Assembly: GCF_028281565.1 (NCBI RefSeq)
Contig: NZ_JANQJQ010000047.1
Span: 124,001-188,000 of the forward strand
From: Seonamhaeicola sp.
GTDB taxonomy: Bacteria; Bacteroidota; Bacteroidia; Flavobacteriales; Flavobacteriaceae
DNA length: 64,000 bases
Direction: 5' to 3'
Position 1 is the first letter of the stretch; every line of letters begins with the position of its first letter. Position numbers and translations under genes: made by a program. Under the pieces are notes generated by a model that was not told the origin of the DNA, did not search any database, and saw only the letters and a list, made by a program, of their open reading frames with translations. Of the stretch, positions 34,182-43,265 are shown piece after piece.

Positions 34182-34256
34182 ATCTTTTAAGTTTAGTTTC
34201 ACCTCAGTAACCCTTTTGTTAGTTCATAACAATTTCTTCATTGGTTTTTGTGGATT

Positions 34257-34284
34257 TTGAAGTAAAAAAATTCGTGTACTTTTG
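34257..34284 (+). promoter_or_regulatory. Promoter of the SprT-like gene
   Basis: TTG (34257-34259) and TACTTTTG (34277-34284), 17-base spacer; the ATG follows after five bases. Confidence 0.6.
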
Positions 34285-34289
34285 CATCA

Positions 34290-34886
34290 ATGCAAACCCA
34301 AATTCAAGAATATATCCCGCAACCTGCTTTAGCCCAAATTCTAAAGTTGTTAGAGCATGATAACCTTGTTGTTAAAATAAAAAAAGAGCGTAAAACACGC
34401 CATGGGGATTATAGACCATTACCAAATGGAAAACACCAGATCACGGTAAATTCTAATTTAAATAAATACCGGTTTTTAATCACGTTAATTCATGAGATTG
34501 CCCATTTTGAAGCTTACCAAACATACGGGAGGTTTATAAAACCTCACGGCATAGAATGGAAACGTACCTTTCAGCATTTAATGTTACCATTTATAAACCC
34601 GGATGTTTTTCCGGATGATCTATTGCCGCTTTTGGCTAAACATTTTAAAAATCCAAAAGCCAGTAGTGATACCGATGTTAATTTAGCGTTAGCATTGAAA
34701 CAATTTGATGAACCTAACGATAAAACTTATATTTTTGAAGTTCCGTTAGGAAGTTATTTTAAACTTTATAATGGAAAAGTATTTAAGCAAGGAAAAAGGA
34801 GAGTAAAACGGTTTGAGTGTGTTGAGGTAAAAACAGGGAGACGTTATCTTTTTAATCCTAATGTGGAAGTAGAATTATTAAAATAA
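34290..34886 (+). CDS. SprT-like zinc metalloprotease-domain protein
   Basis: The HEIAH motif with H68, E69 and H72 defines a zincin active site in the SprT context (LITLIHEIAHFEAYQTYG), followed by HGIEWKRTFQHLM, which provides the third ligand region. The C-terminal 60 residues are a small beta domain (YFKLYNGKVFKQGKRRVKRF) resembling the SprT zinc ribbon but without its cysteines. Length 198. SprT-like proteins are often linked to DNA-protein crosslink repair in eukaryotes; the bacterial role is unknown. The next gene follows directly, so the two may be co-transcribed. Confidence 0.8.
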   Translation: MQTQIQEYIPQPALAQILKLLEHDNLVVKIKKERKTRHGDYRPLPNGKHQITVNSNLNKYRFLITLIHEIAHFEAYQTYGRFIKPHGIEWKRTFQHLMLPFINPDVFPDDLLPLLAKHFKNPKASSDTDVNLALALKQFDEPNDKTYIFEVPLGSYFKLYNGKVFKQGKRRVKRFECVEVKTGRRYLFNPNVEVELLK

Positions 34887-34934
34887 ATGTCTCAAGAACG
34901 TAATCGAAAGGTTCAGAATGATAAAAGAATATAC

Positions 34935-36008
34935 ATGAATAAAAACTATTATGCCATTCTAATGGCCGGAGGCATTGGTACCAGGTTTTGGCCGGTAAGT
35001 ACCCCGGATTTCCCCAAGCAGTTCCACGATATGTTAGGTACGGGAGATACCCTAATTCAAAAGACATTTCAAAGGCTATCCCGATTAATTCCAAAAGAGA
35101 ACATTTTCATTCTAACCAATGAACGTTATAACGATTTGGTTTTAGAGCAATTACCAGAGGTAGAACAACGCCAGGTGGTTTTAGAGCCGGCCATGAGAAA
35201 TACAGCCCCTTGTATATTATATGCAGCGTTAAAAATTCAAAAAGAGAATAACGATGCGGTTATGATTGTGGCGCCCAGTGACCACTGGATCGAGGATGAA
35301 GTAGCTTTTACTAAAAATGTGCAAACAGCTTTTGATTATTGCTCCGAGAATGATGCATTAATGACATTGGGCATTCAGCCTACCTTCCCAAACACAGGTT
35401 ATGGTTATATAGAGTACAATAAAGCTTCCACAGATGAAATAAAATCGGTTCATCAGTTTAAAGAAAAGCCAATTTACGAAGTAGCTAAACAATACATTAG
35501 GCAAGGTAACTTTTTATGGAATGCCGGTATCTTTATGTGGAGTGTAGCTTCGGTAATTAAAGCATTCCAAAAGAATCAACCGGAATTATATCAACTTTTT
35601 GAGTCTGGGCTGGATACCTACAATACAGATTTGGAAGACAATTTTATCAGAGATAATTACCCTAAGGCAGAGAATATTTCGGTGGATTATGCTATTATGG
35701 AAAAATCTGATAACGTTTTTGTTATTGGCGCCGAATTTGATTGGAACGATTTAGGTACCTGGGGCAGTTTATATGATAAACTTGATAAAGACAGCCATAA
35801 CAATGCTATTTCAAATGCCAGAAGTTTAGCCGAAAATGCCGAGGGGAATATTATCAGGGCTCCAAAAGACAAACTGGTGGTAATTGATGGTTTAAAAGAT
35901 TACATAATAGTAGATCATGATAAAACCTTGTTGATTTACCCTAAAGACAAGGAGCAGGATATCAAGCAAATTCAGCAGCGGATAAAAAAGAAGTACGGAA
36001 CTAACTAA
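34935..36008 (+). CDS. Mannose-1-phosphate guanylyltransferase
   Basis: Forms GDP-mannose from mannose-1-phosphate and GTP for surface polysaccharides and glycans. The nucleotidyltransferase signature ILMAGGIGTRFWPVS lies at residues 7-21. FLWNAGIFMWS, the PSDHWI motif and FDWNDLGTWGS are typical of the ManC/GMP family. Start set at the ATG before NKNYYAILMAGG; an in-frame ATG 48 bases earlier, adjoining the SprT stop, would add a charged 16-residue tail not expected in the family. No phosphomannose isomerase domain is attached (357 residues). Confidence 0.9.
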   Translation: MNKNYYAILMAGGIGTRFWPVSTPDFPKQFHDMLGTGDTLIQKTFQRLSRLIPKENIFILTNERYNDLVLEQLPEVEQRQVVLEPAMRNTAPCILYAALKIQKENNDAVMIVAPSDHWIEDEVAFTKNVQTAFDYCSENDALMTLGIQPTFPNTGYGYIEYNKASTDEIKSVHQFKEKPIYEVAKQYIRQGNFLWNAGIFMWSVASVIKAFQKNQPELYQLFESGLDTYNTDLEDNFIRDNYPKAENISVDYAIMEKSDNVFVIGAEFDWNDLGTWGSLYDKLDKDSHNNAISNARSLAENAEGNIIRAPKDKLVVIDGLKDYIIVDHDKTLLIYPKDKEQDIKQIQQRIKKKYGTN

Positions 36009-36069
36009 ATGTAACTTTTTCCAAAAAATATTGTCTATATTGGTATATTCTTGTTAATTCAGTCCCTCA

Positions 36070-37539
36070 ATGGAAGAAAGTAAGTTTAATTTTTCAGAAG
36101 AAGAATCTAATAAAAATGATACTGTAGAACAGTCTAAAGAAGCTGTTAGAAAAGATGCTAAAGGATTGTTTCAAAGTATTGAAACTTATCTTCACGAATT
36201 ACTCGACTTTAGAGATGACACGGATAGAGATGCCACGGTTGAAGCCATAAAAGGAGATATCCCTTTTAAAGGCGCTACGGCTTGGATTTTAATCTGTTCC
36301 ATTTTTGTGGCTTCGGTTGGTTTAAATGCCAATTCCACAGCTGTGGTCATAGGGGCTATGTTAATTTCTCCTTTAATGGGACCAATTCTGGGTGTAGGTT
36401 TATCTATTGCCATTAATGACATTGATACGCTTAAGAAGTCAATAATAAACTTGGTAACTATGATTGTTCTAAGTTTAATAACGGCATTTTTGTTCTTTTG
36501 GTTTTTCCCGTTAAGTGAAGATAATTCGGAGTTATTAGGAAGGGTAAAGCCAGATATAAGGGACGTACTAATTGCTTTTTTTGGTGGTCTGGCACTTATC
36601 ATTGCGAGAACTAAAAAAGGAACGATAGCTTCAGTGATTTTCGGGGTAGCCATTGCAACGGCATTAATGCCGCCTTTATGTACTGCAGGTTATGGGCTTG
36701 CCAAGGGGAATTGGGAGTACTTTTTAGGCGCCATGTATTTATTTGCAATCAATACTATTTTCATTGCACTGGCCACCTTTTTAATGCTTAAACTACTTCG
36801 TTTTCCGATGCTTAAATACGTGAACTCTAAAAAAAGAAAGCGTATTGGGCAATTGGCCTCGTTATTGGCGATTTTGGTCATGATTCCGGCAGGATTTACA
36901 TTTTTCAATGTATATAATGAAAGTAATTTCAATAGAGATGCTAATTTGTTTATAAAGAATGAATTGGAAGGGCTTCCTCATGCAGAGTATATTAGAAATA
37001 ATAGTACTTATAAGTATGATGGTGACCAAAACAGTAAGATAGAATTTAACTCTTTCGGATTAGATGAGATTCCTGAATCTACTATTTCGCTATTGAAGAA
37101 CAGGATTGCGGATTATCCGGCACTACTGAAGAATTCAACTCAATTGATATTTAATCAAAGTAGGAGTGAAGGCTTAGACAATTTCAAATATATGCAGGAA
37201 TTGCGTTTTAGGGATTCTTTAGATCTATTGTCTCAAACTCAGAAAATTATGTTTCTTGAAGATAAGGTAAGGCAGCTTTCTAAACTTGAGAAAAACTACA
37301 TTGCTTTTGAAGAGTTGTCTAAGGAAGTAAAAATCAATTACGAAAAGATTGAAAACATTTCATATTCCAATGTGATAAAATCTAATTTTTCCAGGATGGA
37401 TACTATAGCTGTTTTTGAAGTAAAATGGTTAGATTCCCTCAGCAATGAGGCCATCAGAAAAACTGAAAGGGATAAATTGGAAAAGTGGTTTAAAGAAAAG
37501 CTGGACTTAGATACTTTGGTTGTGAAAAGAGTTAACTAG
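36070..37539 (+). CDS. DUF389 family membrane protein
   Basis: Soluble acidic N-terminus (about 75 residues), then a cluster of hydrophobic segments typical of DUF389: IPFKGATAWILICSIFVASV, NSTAVVIGAMLISPLMGPI and LGVGLSIAINDI, further helices to about residue 290, and a long C-terminal region with coiled-coil character (QTQKIMFLEDKVRQLSKLEK). The family has no established function; proposals include transport. Length 489. The small RDD gene begins two bases after the stop, so the two are likely co-expressed. Confidence 0.82.
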   Translation: MEESKFNFSEEESNKNDTVEQSKEAVRKDAKGLFQSIETYLHELLDFRDDTDRDATVEAIKGDIPFKGATAWILICSIFVASVGLNANSTAVVIGAMLISPLMGPILGVGLSIAINDIDTLKKSIINLVTMIVLSLITAFLFFWFFPLSEDNSELLGRVKPDIRDVLIAFFGGLALIIARTKKGTIASVIFGVAIATALMPPLCTAGYGLAKGNWEYFLGAMYLFAINTIFIALATFLMLKLLRFPMLKYVNSKKRKRIGQLASLLAILVMIPAGFTFFNVYNESNFNRDANLFIKNELEGLPHAEYIRNNSTYKYDGDQNSKIEFNSFGLDEIPESTISLLKNRIADYPALLKNSTQLIFNQSRSEGLDNFKYMQELRFRDSLDLLSQTQKIMFLEDKVRQLSKLEKNYIAFEELSKEVKINYEKIENISYSNVIKSNFSRMDTIAVFEVKWLDSLSNEAIRKTERDKLEKWFKEKLDLDTLVVKRVN

Positions 37540-37540
37540 C

Positions 37541-37951
37541 ATGAAAAAGAAATATGCAAACTTATTTCCAAGAGTAAAAGCGGCTATTATTGATGGTATT
37601 GTTTTAATAGTTTTAATGTATTTGGCTACCTGGATTCTGGATGCTATTGGAGAAGTGCCAAATTATGCCAGAATTGTTGTTTTTATTTTCGTCTTCCTGC
37701 TTTATGAACCTATTCTAGTAGCTTACTTTGGTGCCAGTGTAGGGCACTTTTTTAATGACATTATGGTGAAACGCGAAAGCAATGAAGCTAAAAATATCAT
37801 CTTACCAAAAGCCATATTCAGATTTGTTTTCAAGTTTTTTCTTGGGTGGGTTTCCTTGTTAACCATTCGAAGTGATAAAAAAGGTAAAGCTATTCACGAC
37901 TTTGTAGGTGGTTCCGTGGTTTTAAAGTATCGAATCCATAAATCAAATTAG
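37541..37951 (+). CDS. RDD family membrane protein
   Basis: Short membrane protein (136 residues) with the family Arg and two Asp: FPRVKAAIIDGIVLIVL near the N-terminus and SDKKGKAIHDFVGGSVV at the end. Two or three transmembrane segments are visible (GIVLIVLMYLATWIL, IVVFIFVFLLYEPI, FVFKFFLGWVSLL). RDD proteins have mostly unknown roles; some are linked to ion transport. Co-directional with and two bases after the DUF389 gene. Confidence 0.82.
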   Translation: MKKKYANLFPRVKAAIIDGIVLIVLMYLATWILDAIGEVPNYARIVVFIFVFLLYEPILVAYFGASVGHFFNDIMVKRESNEAKNIILPKAIFRFVFKFFLGWVSLLTIRSDKKGKAIHDFVGGSVVLKYRIHKSN

Positions 37952-37982
37952 AAATCTGAGTTCCGGATATAGAATTAATTCC

Positions 37983-37990
37983 TATATTTG
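37983..37990 (+). promoter_or_regulatory. Promoter -7 element of the GH105-propeller gene
   Basis: TATATTTG fits TAnnTTTG exactly; its last four bases form the left end of the 36-base palindrome. A start near 37997 is expected. No clear -33 TTG. Confidence 0.55.
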
Positions 37991-38022
37991 TCGAAAATAC
38001 AATCGATTGTATTTTCGACAAA
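37987..38022. promoter_or_regulatory. Perfect 36-base palindrome, putative LacI-type operator
   Basis: Two 18-base arms with no spacer and no mismatch, centred on ATCGAT (38002-38007). The inner 14 bases TACAATCGATTGTA fit the LacI-family operator pattern TGnAAnCGnTTnCA at all but two positions. It overlaps the -7 box and the expected transcription start and ends 28 bases before the ATG. As RNA it would form a long 5' hairpin. Confidence 0.65.
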
Positions 38023-38050
38023 ACAGATACAACTATAACTAAACTATTTT

Positions 38051-40468
38051 ATGAGACAAGCTATCCTTTGTTTGTTGGCTTTTGCATTATTATTGAATTG
38101 TGAAAAGCAAGCCGAAGAACCCACAATTCCAAATCCAAAAGACGTTCTAAAGATCACTGAAAAAGTAGCCAATTGGCAGATAGAAACTTTCGAGGAGATG
38201 GGGAAGTACAGGGCATTGCCATCACCGGACAAAAGAAAAAAATGGCACCATAGAAACAAGCATCATGAGTTAGATTGGACTAACGCCGCACTGTATTCAG
38301 GGATGTTTGAGTTGACCAAGGTATCACATTATCCGGATTATATTAACTGGTTAGTAACTATAGGAGATAGAAACAAGTGGCAATTACATGAACGTATGTA
38401 CCATGCTGATGACCATGCTGTTGGACAAATGTACTTAAGCCTTAACCAGCATATCAGATTAAAACGATATGCATCTATAAAGCCTACAAAAACTCGCTTT
38501 GATTCCATAATTCAGAGTGAAAAAGGAAAAGCATACCAGTGGGACTGGTGTGATGCCCTGTTTATGGCACCACCGGTTTGGGCAAGACTGGCTAAAGTAA
38601 CCAAAGACAGTACCTATTTAGAGTACATGGACAGGCAGTATCATATGACCTATGATGAACTCTGGGATGCAGAAGAGCAATTGTTTTTCAGGGATAAATC
38701 CTATTTTGATAAAAGGGAAAAGAATGGTAAAAAAATCTTTTGGTCCAGAGGAAATGGCTGGGTGTTTGGTGGTTTGGCCTTAATGATCCCTGATTTACCA
38801 AAGGATTGGGAAGGCAAGGGGTTTTATGAGGATCTCTTCAAAAAGATAGCAGAGACTTTAGTGAAAACACAGCGTGAAGATGGCACCTGGTCGGGGGGTA
38901 TTTTAGGAGACGTTAAAGATTATCCTACTGTAGAAACCAGTGGCTCGGCATTTTTTACTTTTGGAATTGCCTGGGGAATTAGAAATGGCTTGTTAGACCA
39001 GGAAACTTATGAGCCCGTCCTGTTTAAAGCCTGGGATGCTCTAACCAAATGTGTCAATGAAGATGGAATGTTAGGATATGTACAGCCCATAGGAGCAGCA
39101 CCGGGTGAAAGCTTTAAAGATGGTACGGAAGTGTATGGTATAGGCGCTTTTTTGGCGGCCGGTTCGGAAATGTATAAATACCTTAATATGTTTCATCCGT
39201 TGGCAAGAGACGCCAAATATCAAACTTTTATGGAAGATGGTGGTTGGTGTTGGTATCAAGATCCGAGAGCTATTATTAATAATGGTAAATTAATAATTGG
39301 TGGTTTGAGCGGACAAAGTGGAGACGTGCGACTGGGGGTTTATGACCTCAAAAGTGAAACAAACGATAGTACGCTGGTCTTACATGAAAAACTTCAAAGA
39401 GATGATCATAATGTGCCGGCATTATATCAAAGACCAGATAATAGTGTGCTGGCCGTTTGGGCAAAACACGGTAATGAAAAGATACATTATTTTAATATAT
39501 CATCAACTGATGATTATTTAAAATGGGGAGAAACTAAAACAATTGAACACACTTACGATCATAAAAACGGGGTGACCTATATGAATCTGTATTACATGAA
39601 GAACGAAGGTAAGTTGTATAACTTTTTTAGAAGCGGGGAAACATTCAATCCCTCTTTTATTACCTCGGAAGACCATGGCGAAACCTGGAGTGATTACACG
39701 CATTTTATTGCCAATGATATCAAAGGTTATCAACGTCCTTATGCGCGTTATTATCAAATAGATGAAAACACTGTCGGAATTTCATATACAGATGGACATC
39801 CGCGTCAGTATGGGAATAATTTGTTTTACGCAGAATATACCAATAACGCATTTTACAAAGTTGATGGCACGAAAATTAAGGATTTGTCGGAAGGGCCATT
39901 AAGAGCTTCCGAAGGCGAAAAATTGTATTCCGGTAGTGATATCTATGATAAATCGATTGTTGAAGAAAGCGTGCCTAACAGTGCCTGGACTTGCGCTATG
40001 GCCAAGGATAAGAATAATAATCCGCACATTGGATATACGTTATATTTAAGTGATGATGACCATAGGTATAGAATAGCTTCCTGGGATGGAGAAAAATGGT
40101 ATGACAGAGAAATTGCCTATGCCGGAAAGTATTTATATAAAGTTGAAAGTAGCTATACGGGCTTATTGGCTTTTGATCCTGAAGACCCGGCTAAAGTTTA
40201 TATCTCAACAGATGTTAATCCCTCAACAGGTGAGGATTTGGGTGGCGTTCATGAAATTTATGAGGGCACTATTGGGGTTAATGATGACGTTAGTTCTATT
40301 AAATGGAAAGCAATAACGTCAGATTCTAATTATAGAAATATTCGGCCTATAGTAGTTGCCAATGAAGGTTATAAAGTATTGTTATGGCTTAATGGTCCAT
40401 GGTATGATTATCTGAATTATGATTCGAATGTACAGGGCATTATTTTAGAGAAACCGGAAGCCTTATAG
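38051..40468 (+). CDS. Lipoprotein fusing a GH105 unsaturated uronyl hydrolase to a BNR_4 beta-propeller
   Basis: Polysaccharide-oligomer processing enzyme on the cell envelope. A lipobox ends the signal peptide (FALLLNC, Cys17). Residues about 30-380 are a GH105/GH88-type alpha/alpha barrel: HADDHAVGQ (D120/D121), WDWCDALFMAPP with D168, SRGNGWVFGG, and TVETSGSAFF. These enzymes release the unsaturated uronic acid left by lyases. Residues about 385-800 match the BNR_4 propeller type (GGWCWYQDPRAI, RPYARYYQ, HIGYTLYLSDDDHRYRI), which includes ulvan-lyase-like proteins. A lyase and the uronyl hydrolase acting on its product may thus be in one chain; lyase activity is unproven. No SusC/SusD is nearby. 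The 3' end overlaps the convergent regulator by six bases. Confidence 0.82.
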   Translation: MRQAILCLLAFALLLNCEKQAEEPTIPNPKDVLKITEKVANWQIETFEEMGKYRALPSPDKRKKWHHRNKHHELDWTNAALYSGMFELTKVSHYPDYINWLVTIGDRNKWQLHERMYHADDHAVGQMYLSLNQHIRLKRYASIKPTKTRFDSIIQSEKGKAYQWDWCDALFMAPPVWARLAKVTKDSTYLEYMDRQYHMTYDELWDAEEQLFFRDKSYFDKREKNGKKIFWSRGNGWVFGGLALMIPDLPKDWEGKGFYEDLFKKIAETLVKTQREDGTWSGGILGDVKDYPTVETSGSAFFTFGIAWGIRNGLLDQETYEPVLFKAWDALTKCVNEDGMLGYVQPIGAAPGESFKDGTEVYGIGAFLAAGSEMYKYLNMFHPLARDAKYQTFMEDGGWCWYQDPRAIINNGKLIIGGLSGQSGDVRLGVYDLKSETNDSTLVLHEKLQRDDHNVPALYQRPDNSVLAVWAKHGNEKIHYFNISSTDDYLKWGETKTIEHTYDHKNGVTYMNLYYMKNEGKLYNFFRSGETFNPSFITSEDHGETWSDYTHFIANDIKGYQRPYARYYQIDENTVGISYTDGHPRQYGNNLFYAEYTNNAFYKVDGTKIKDLSEGPLRASEGEKLYSGSDIYDKSIVEESVPNSAWTCAMAKDKNNNPHIGYTLYLSDDDHRYRIASWDGEKWYDREIAYAGKYLYKVESSYTGLLAFDPEDPAKVYISTDVNPSTGEDLGGVHEIYEGTIGVNDDVSSIKWKAITSDSNYRNIRPIVVANEGYKVLLWLNGPWYDYLNYDSNVQGIILEKPEAL

Positions 40469-42055
40469 CCGGGCAATGGCTTCAAACAAATTATCCTCTT
40501 TTTTTAATCCCATTTTTTTTCGTAACCTGTAACGGGAGGTATTAACGCTTTCGGACGATATGCCTAAAAGAGAGGATATCTCTTTACTTGAAAAGTTTAG
40601 TTTTATAAGGGCACATAATCGGTGGTCTCGTCTTGTTAATTCAGGAAACTTTTCAGATAAGGCTTTATAAAAGGCTTTGTTAACCGAGGTAAAACGGGCA
40701 TTGAATTCCTTCCAATCCTGGTTCTTATTAATTTTTATCTTGGTGAGAATTTGTTTGATTTCCCGTTCATTGCCTTTATTAAGTGCTGTCAAGGTGTCTT
40801 TTATTTCAAGTATAAGGCCGTCTTTCTGGATTAGCTGAAGCGCAGAACTTGTTAATTCTCTATTCTTTGAGGCCAGTATTTCCGTATTCTTTTCCTTATT
40901 TAATTTTTGCCTGTTTAAAAAGTCCTGTTTTTCGGATTTTCGGCGTTTGTGAAGATACCATACTATAATTCCGGAGATAAGGATTAACGATACAATAGAA
41001 ACAGTAAGTGCAATATTTCTAAAGAAGAGCGTCTTCTGTTGCTGTTCAAGTCTATTCAGCTTTGCATTTTCAATAAGCTTATTTTGTTTTTCATTTTCAA
41101 TTCTAAAGGCATCCTTTATTTCTAATATATCAGTATTGTTAATACTTCTTAGCCCAAATAACTGTTCTGATAAGTTTTTAGAAAGCTGTAGGTTTTTATA
41201 AGCCAAATCTTTTTGGTCGGTTATAAAATAGAGGTCGCCCAATTTCTGATATAAATTAGGAACATAATTAGAGTGGCTTTGGTGTTTTTTTGAAGACTCC
41301 AATGCCTTTAAATAGTAGGTTTCGCCATTGCTATAATCGCCTTTACCAAAATAAACATCCCCTAAAAAGGAATAAAGCATAACAAGGTATTCCGGGTAGC
41401 TGGATTTAAAATAAGCTTCATGCGGAAGCAATAAATCCAAAGCCTCATCATATTTGGCCAGGTGACTGTAAATATAACCCTGTTCGGCATCAAGGAAGGC
41501 GTAATTGGTTTTGGATAATTTGTTGTACATGATTCTACAACTATCTAAATATTTTTCAGATAGACCATAATTACCTTGCTCTCTGTGATGGCTGGCCATT
41601 ATGTAGTAAGTGTCGTTAATGCTTTTGTATCTTTTCTTAGATTCCTTTATAAAACTTCGGGCCACTTTCAGGGATAATTCATAATAATGTACAGCTTTTT
41701 CTTCTCTTCTAAAAATACTATAAAGTGTGCCCAGCTTTCTATAGATTTTAGCCATATAGGTACTGTCAGATATACTCTTTGAATAAATTAAAGCTTCCCA
41801 ATAGCCGTCATAAGATTGAGGGTAATTACCCGTAGTAGAATGAATAGTAGATATTTCAATCAAGGAATTTATGGCGCTGAGTGTGTCCCCCTCAGACAAA
41901 TACTTGAGTTTATCTTCCTTGTGTTCCGATAACAAACTATCCGGATTGATAATTTTCAAATTCTGTATTTCCAAAGGTTGCCTGTTAATCTGGCTAATTG
42001 AATTATAGGGATTGACAAGAAGGAGAAAAAGAAATATTAGGATAGCTGATTTCAT
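40463..42055 (-). CDS. TPR membrane protein with C-terminal LuxR-type HTH
   Basis: Envelope-spanning regulator. A signal peptide, then about 300 residues of tetratricopeptide repeats on the outer side of the membrane (for example HYYELSLKVARSF, GDVYFGKGDYSNGETYY), one transmembrane helix around residues 345-367 (FRNIALTVSIVSLILISGII), and a cytoplasmic coiled linker. It ends in a LuxR/GerE-type helix-turn-helix (LTRRDHRLCALIKLNFSSKE, then ISSESVNTSRYRLRKKMGL). Such one-component proteins are common in Bacteroidota. It lies between the uronyl hydrolase gene and a divergent SDR/transporter/ThuA set, so it may control either; the target is not known. Confidence 0.85.
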   Translation of the reverse strand: MKSAILIFLFLLLVNPYNSISQINRQPLEIQNLKIINPDSLLSEHKEDKLKYLSEGDTLSAINSLIEISTIHSTTGNYPQSYDGYWEALIYSKSISDSTYMAKIYRKLGTLYSIFRREEKAVHYYELSLKVARSFIKESKKRYKSINDTYYIMASHHREQGNYGLSEKYLDSCRIMYNKLSKTNYAFLDAEQGYIYSHLAKYDEALDLLLPHEAYFKSSYPEYLVMLYSFLGDVYFGKGDYSNGETYYLKALESSKKHQSHSNYVPNLYQKLGDLYFITDQKDLAYKNLQLSKNLSEQLFGLRSINNTDILEIKDAFRIENEKQNKLIENAKLNRLEQQQKTLFFRNIALTVSIVSLILISGIIVWYLHKRRKSEKQDFLNRQKLNKEKNTEILASKNRELTSSALQLIQKDGLILEIKDTLTALNKGNEREIKQILTKIKINKNQDWKEFNARFTSVNKAFYKALSEKFPELTRRDHRLCALIKLNFSSKEISSLLGISSESVNTSRYRLRKKMGLKKEDNLFEAIARL

Positions 42056-42077
42056 TTTGTGTTTAAGCTTGTTGTAT

Positions 42078-42085
42078 CAAAAATA
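42078..42085 (-). promoter_or_regulatory. Promoter -7 element of the TPR/LuxR regulator
   Basis: TATTTTTG on the minus strand, 22 bases before the regulator ATG. Confidence 0.5.
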
Positions 42086-42133
42086 CATATCTTGAGAGTG
42101 AAATCAAAAAAAATGTTATTGTAATCAAAATTT

Positions 42134-42156
42134 AAATAATTGAAAATCAATTATTT
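42134..42156. promoter_or_regulatory. Inverted repeat in the divergent regulator/SDR gap
   Basis: AAATAATTGA-AAA-TCAATTATTT, perfect 10-base arms. It lies about 50 bases upstream of the regulator -7 box and 195 bases before the SDR gene. A smaller hairpin (GCTTTA/TAAAGC) follows near 42300. The rest of this 295-base gap is AT-rich without genes. Confidence 0.4.
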
Positions 42157-42350
42157 ATGATTTTAATTTTTTATTTTGTCTATATTATTTCTATATCGCT
42201 TTAAAAAATGTCTATTGTAAAGCTATATGGAATTTTAGGTTATACGAATTTAAATAAACAAATTTGTTCCGGTTTTACAAGTGTTCATAAAACCTGAATG
42301 CTTTAAAAGTAAAGCGTATTAAAAATATCAACTACCTAAATAAAACAATT

Positions 42351-43163
42351 ATGGTCAAATTTATTTACAAAAACCTGAAACCAGTGTTCTTCAGTATGGC
42401 TTTATTATTTAGTCTGTATTCTTTTGGTGCTACGGATAAAACAGATGTAGAGTCAATAACCTCCAATGACAAAGCCGCTATCGTGACAGGGTCCAATAGA
42501 GGTATGGGGCTTGGTTGGGTTAAGCATTTTTTAAGTGAAGGTTATACTGTAATCGCAACAGCTCGTAAGCCGGAAAAAGCAACGGAACTTCAAGAGCTTA
42601 AAAAGAAGTACAAGGAGCAATTATTTATTCAGAAACTTGATGTGACCAGTGAAGAAGATCATGCGGCCCTTGGTGAAATGCTTAAAGAGCATAATATTAA
42701 AATTCATATAGCCATTAGTAATGCCGGTGTTACGGTTGAGGAAAAATTTGGAGAATGGACATCAAAATCTTTGCTTGCAAATTATAAAGTAAACACTATG
42801 GGGGCTGCTTTTTTTGCTCAGACAATCTCTCCTTATCTGGTGGAAGGCTCTAAACTGGTACAGTTATCTTCAGGACATGGCTCTATTGGCGGACATGCCA
42901 AAAGGATGACAGGTAAGATTGATGCCTATGGGCTAAGCAAAGCGGGGGTTAACATGCTGACAAAAAAATTGTCATTGATATGGCAAGACCGCAATATTAT
43001 TGTAATATCAATCACGCCTGGTGGTGTTAAAACAGATATGAACCCTTGGGGAAAACTTTCCGTTGCCGAGGCTATTCCAATTATGTACAATACTATATCC
43101 GGTCTTACAATGGAGAATAGCGGAACATTCATTACCAATAAAGGTAAAGCAATGTCCTGGTAA
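42351..43163 (+). CDS. Short-chain dehydrogenase/reductase with N-terminal export signal
   Basis: Classical SDR of unknown substrate. Cofactor site: TGSNRGMGLG (G-x3-G-x-G) near residue 48; NAG motif in AISNAGVTV; catalytic Ser in LSSGHGS and Y-x3-K in YGLSK; SITPGGVKTDM follows. The unusual part is residues 1-26, a Sec-type signal peptide (basic KNLKP, hydrophobic VFFSMALLFSLYSF, then GA) ahead of the Rossmann domain, so the enzyme appears to be periplasmic. NAD(P) is not normally supplied there. It is first of three co-directional genes with a nucleotide-exchange-like transporter and a ThuA-like protein. Confidence 0.8.
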   Translation: MVKFIYKNLKPVFFSMALLFSLYSFGATDKTDVESITSNDKAAIVTGSNRGMGLGWVKHFLSEGYTVIATARKPEKATELQELKKKYKEQLFIQKLDVTSEEDHAALGEMLKEHNIKIHIAISNAGVTVEEKFGEWTSKSLLANYKVNTMGAAFFAQTISPYLVEGSKLVQLSSGHGSIGGHAKRMTGKIDAYGLSKAGVNMLTKKLSLIWQDRNIIVISITPGGVKTDMNPWGKLSVAEAIPIMYNTISGLTMENSGTFITNKGKAMSW

Positions 43164-43265
43164 TTTTGTCATAATCTGTATTTCATTTAAATTCAACGGT
43201 TAAGAAACGTTTTGAATAAAACGATAGGTGTTTGCACCCTTTTCTTAAAGTCAAAATTTATAAAA

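Noticed and set aside
36192-36653. A 153-codon minus-strand frame inside the DUF389 gene
   Set aside because: It lies opposite conserved membrane segments of DUF389 and has no start signals or family resemblance.
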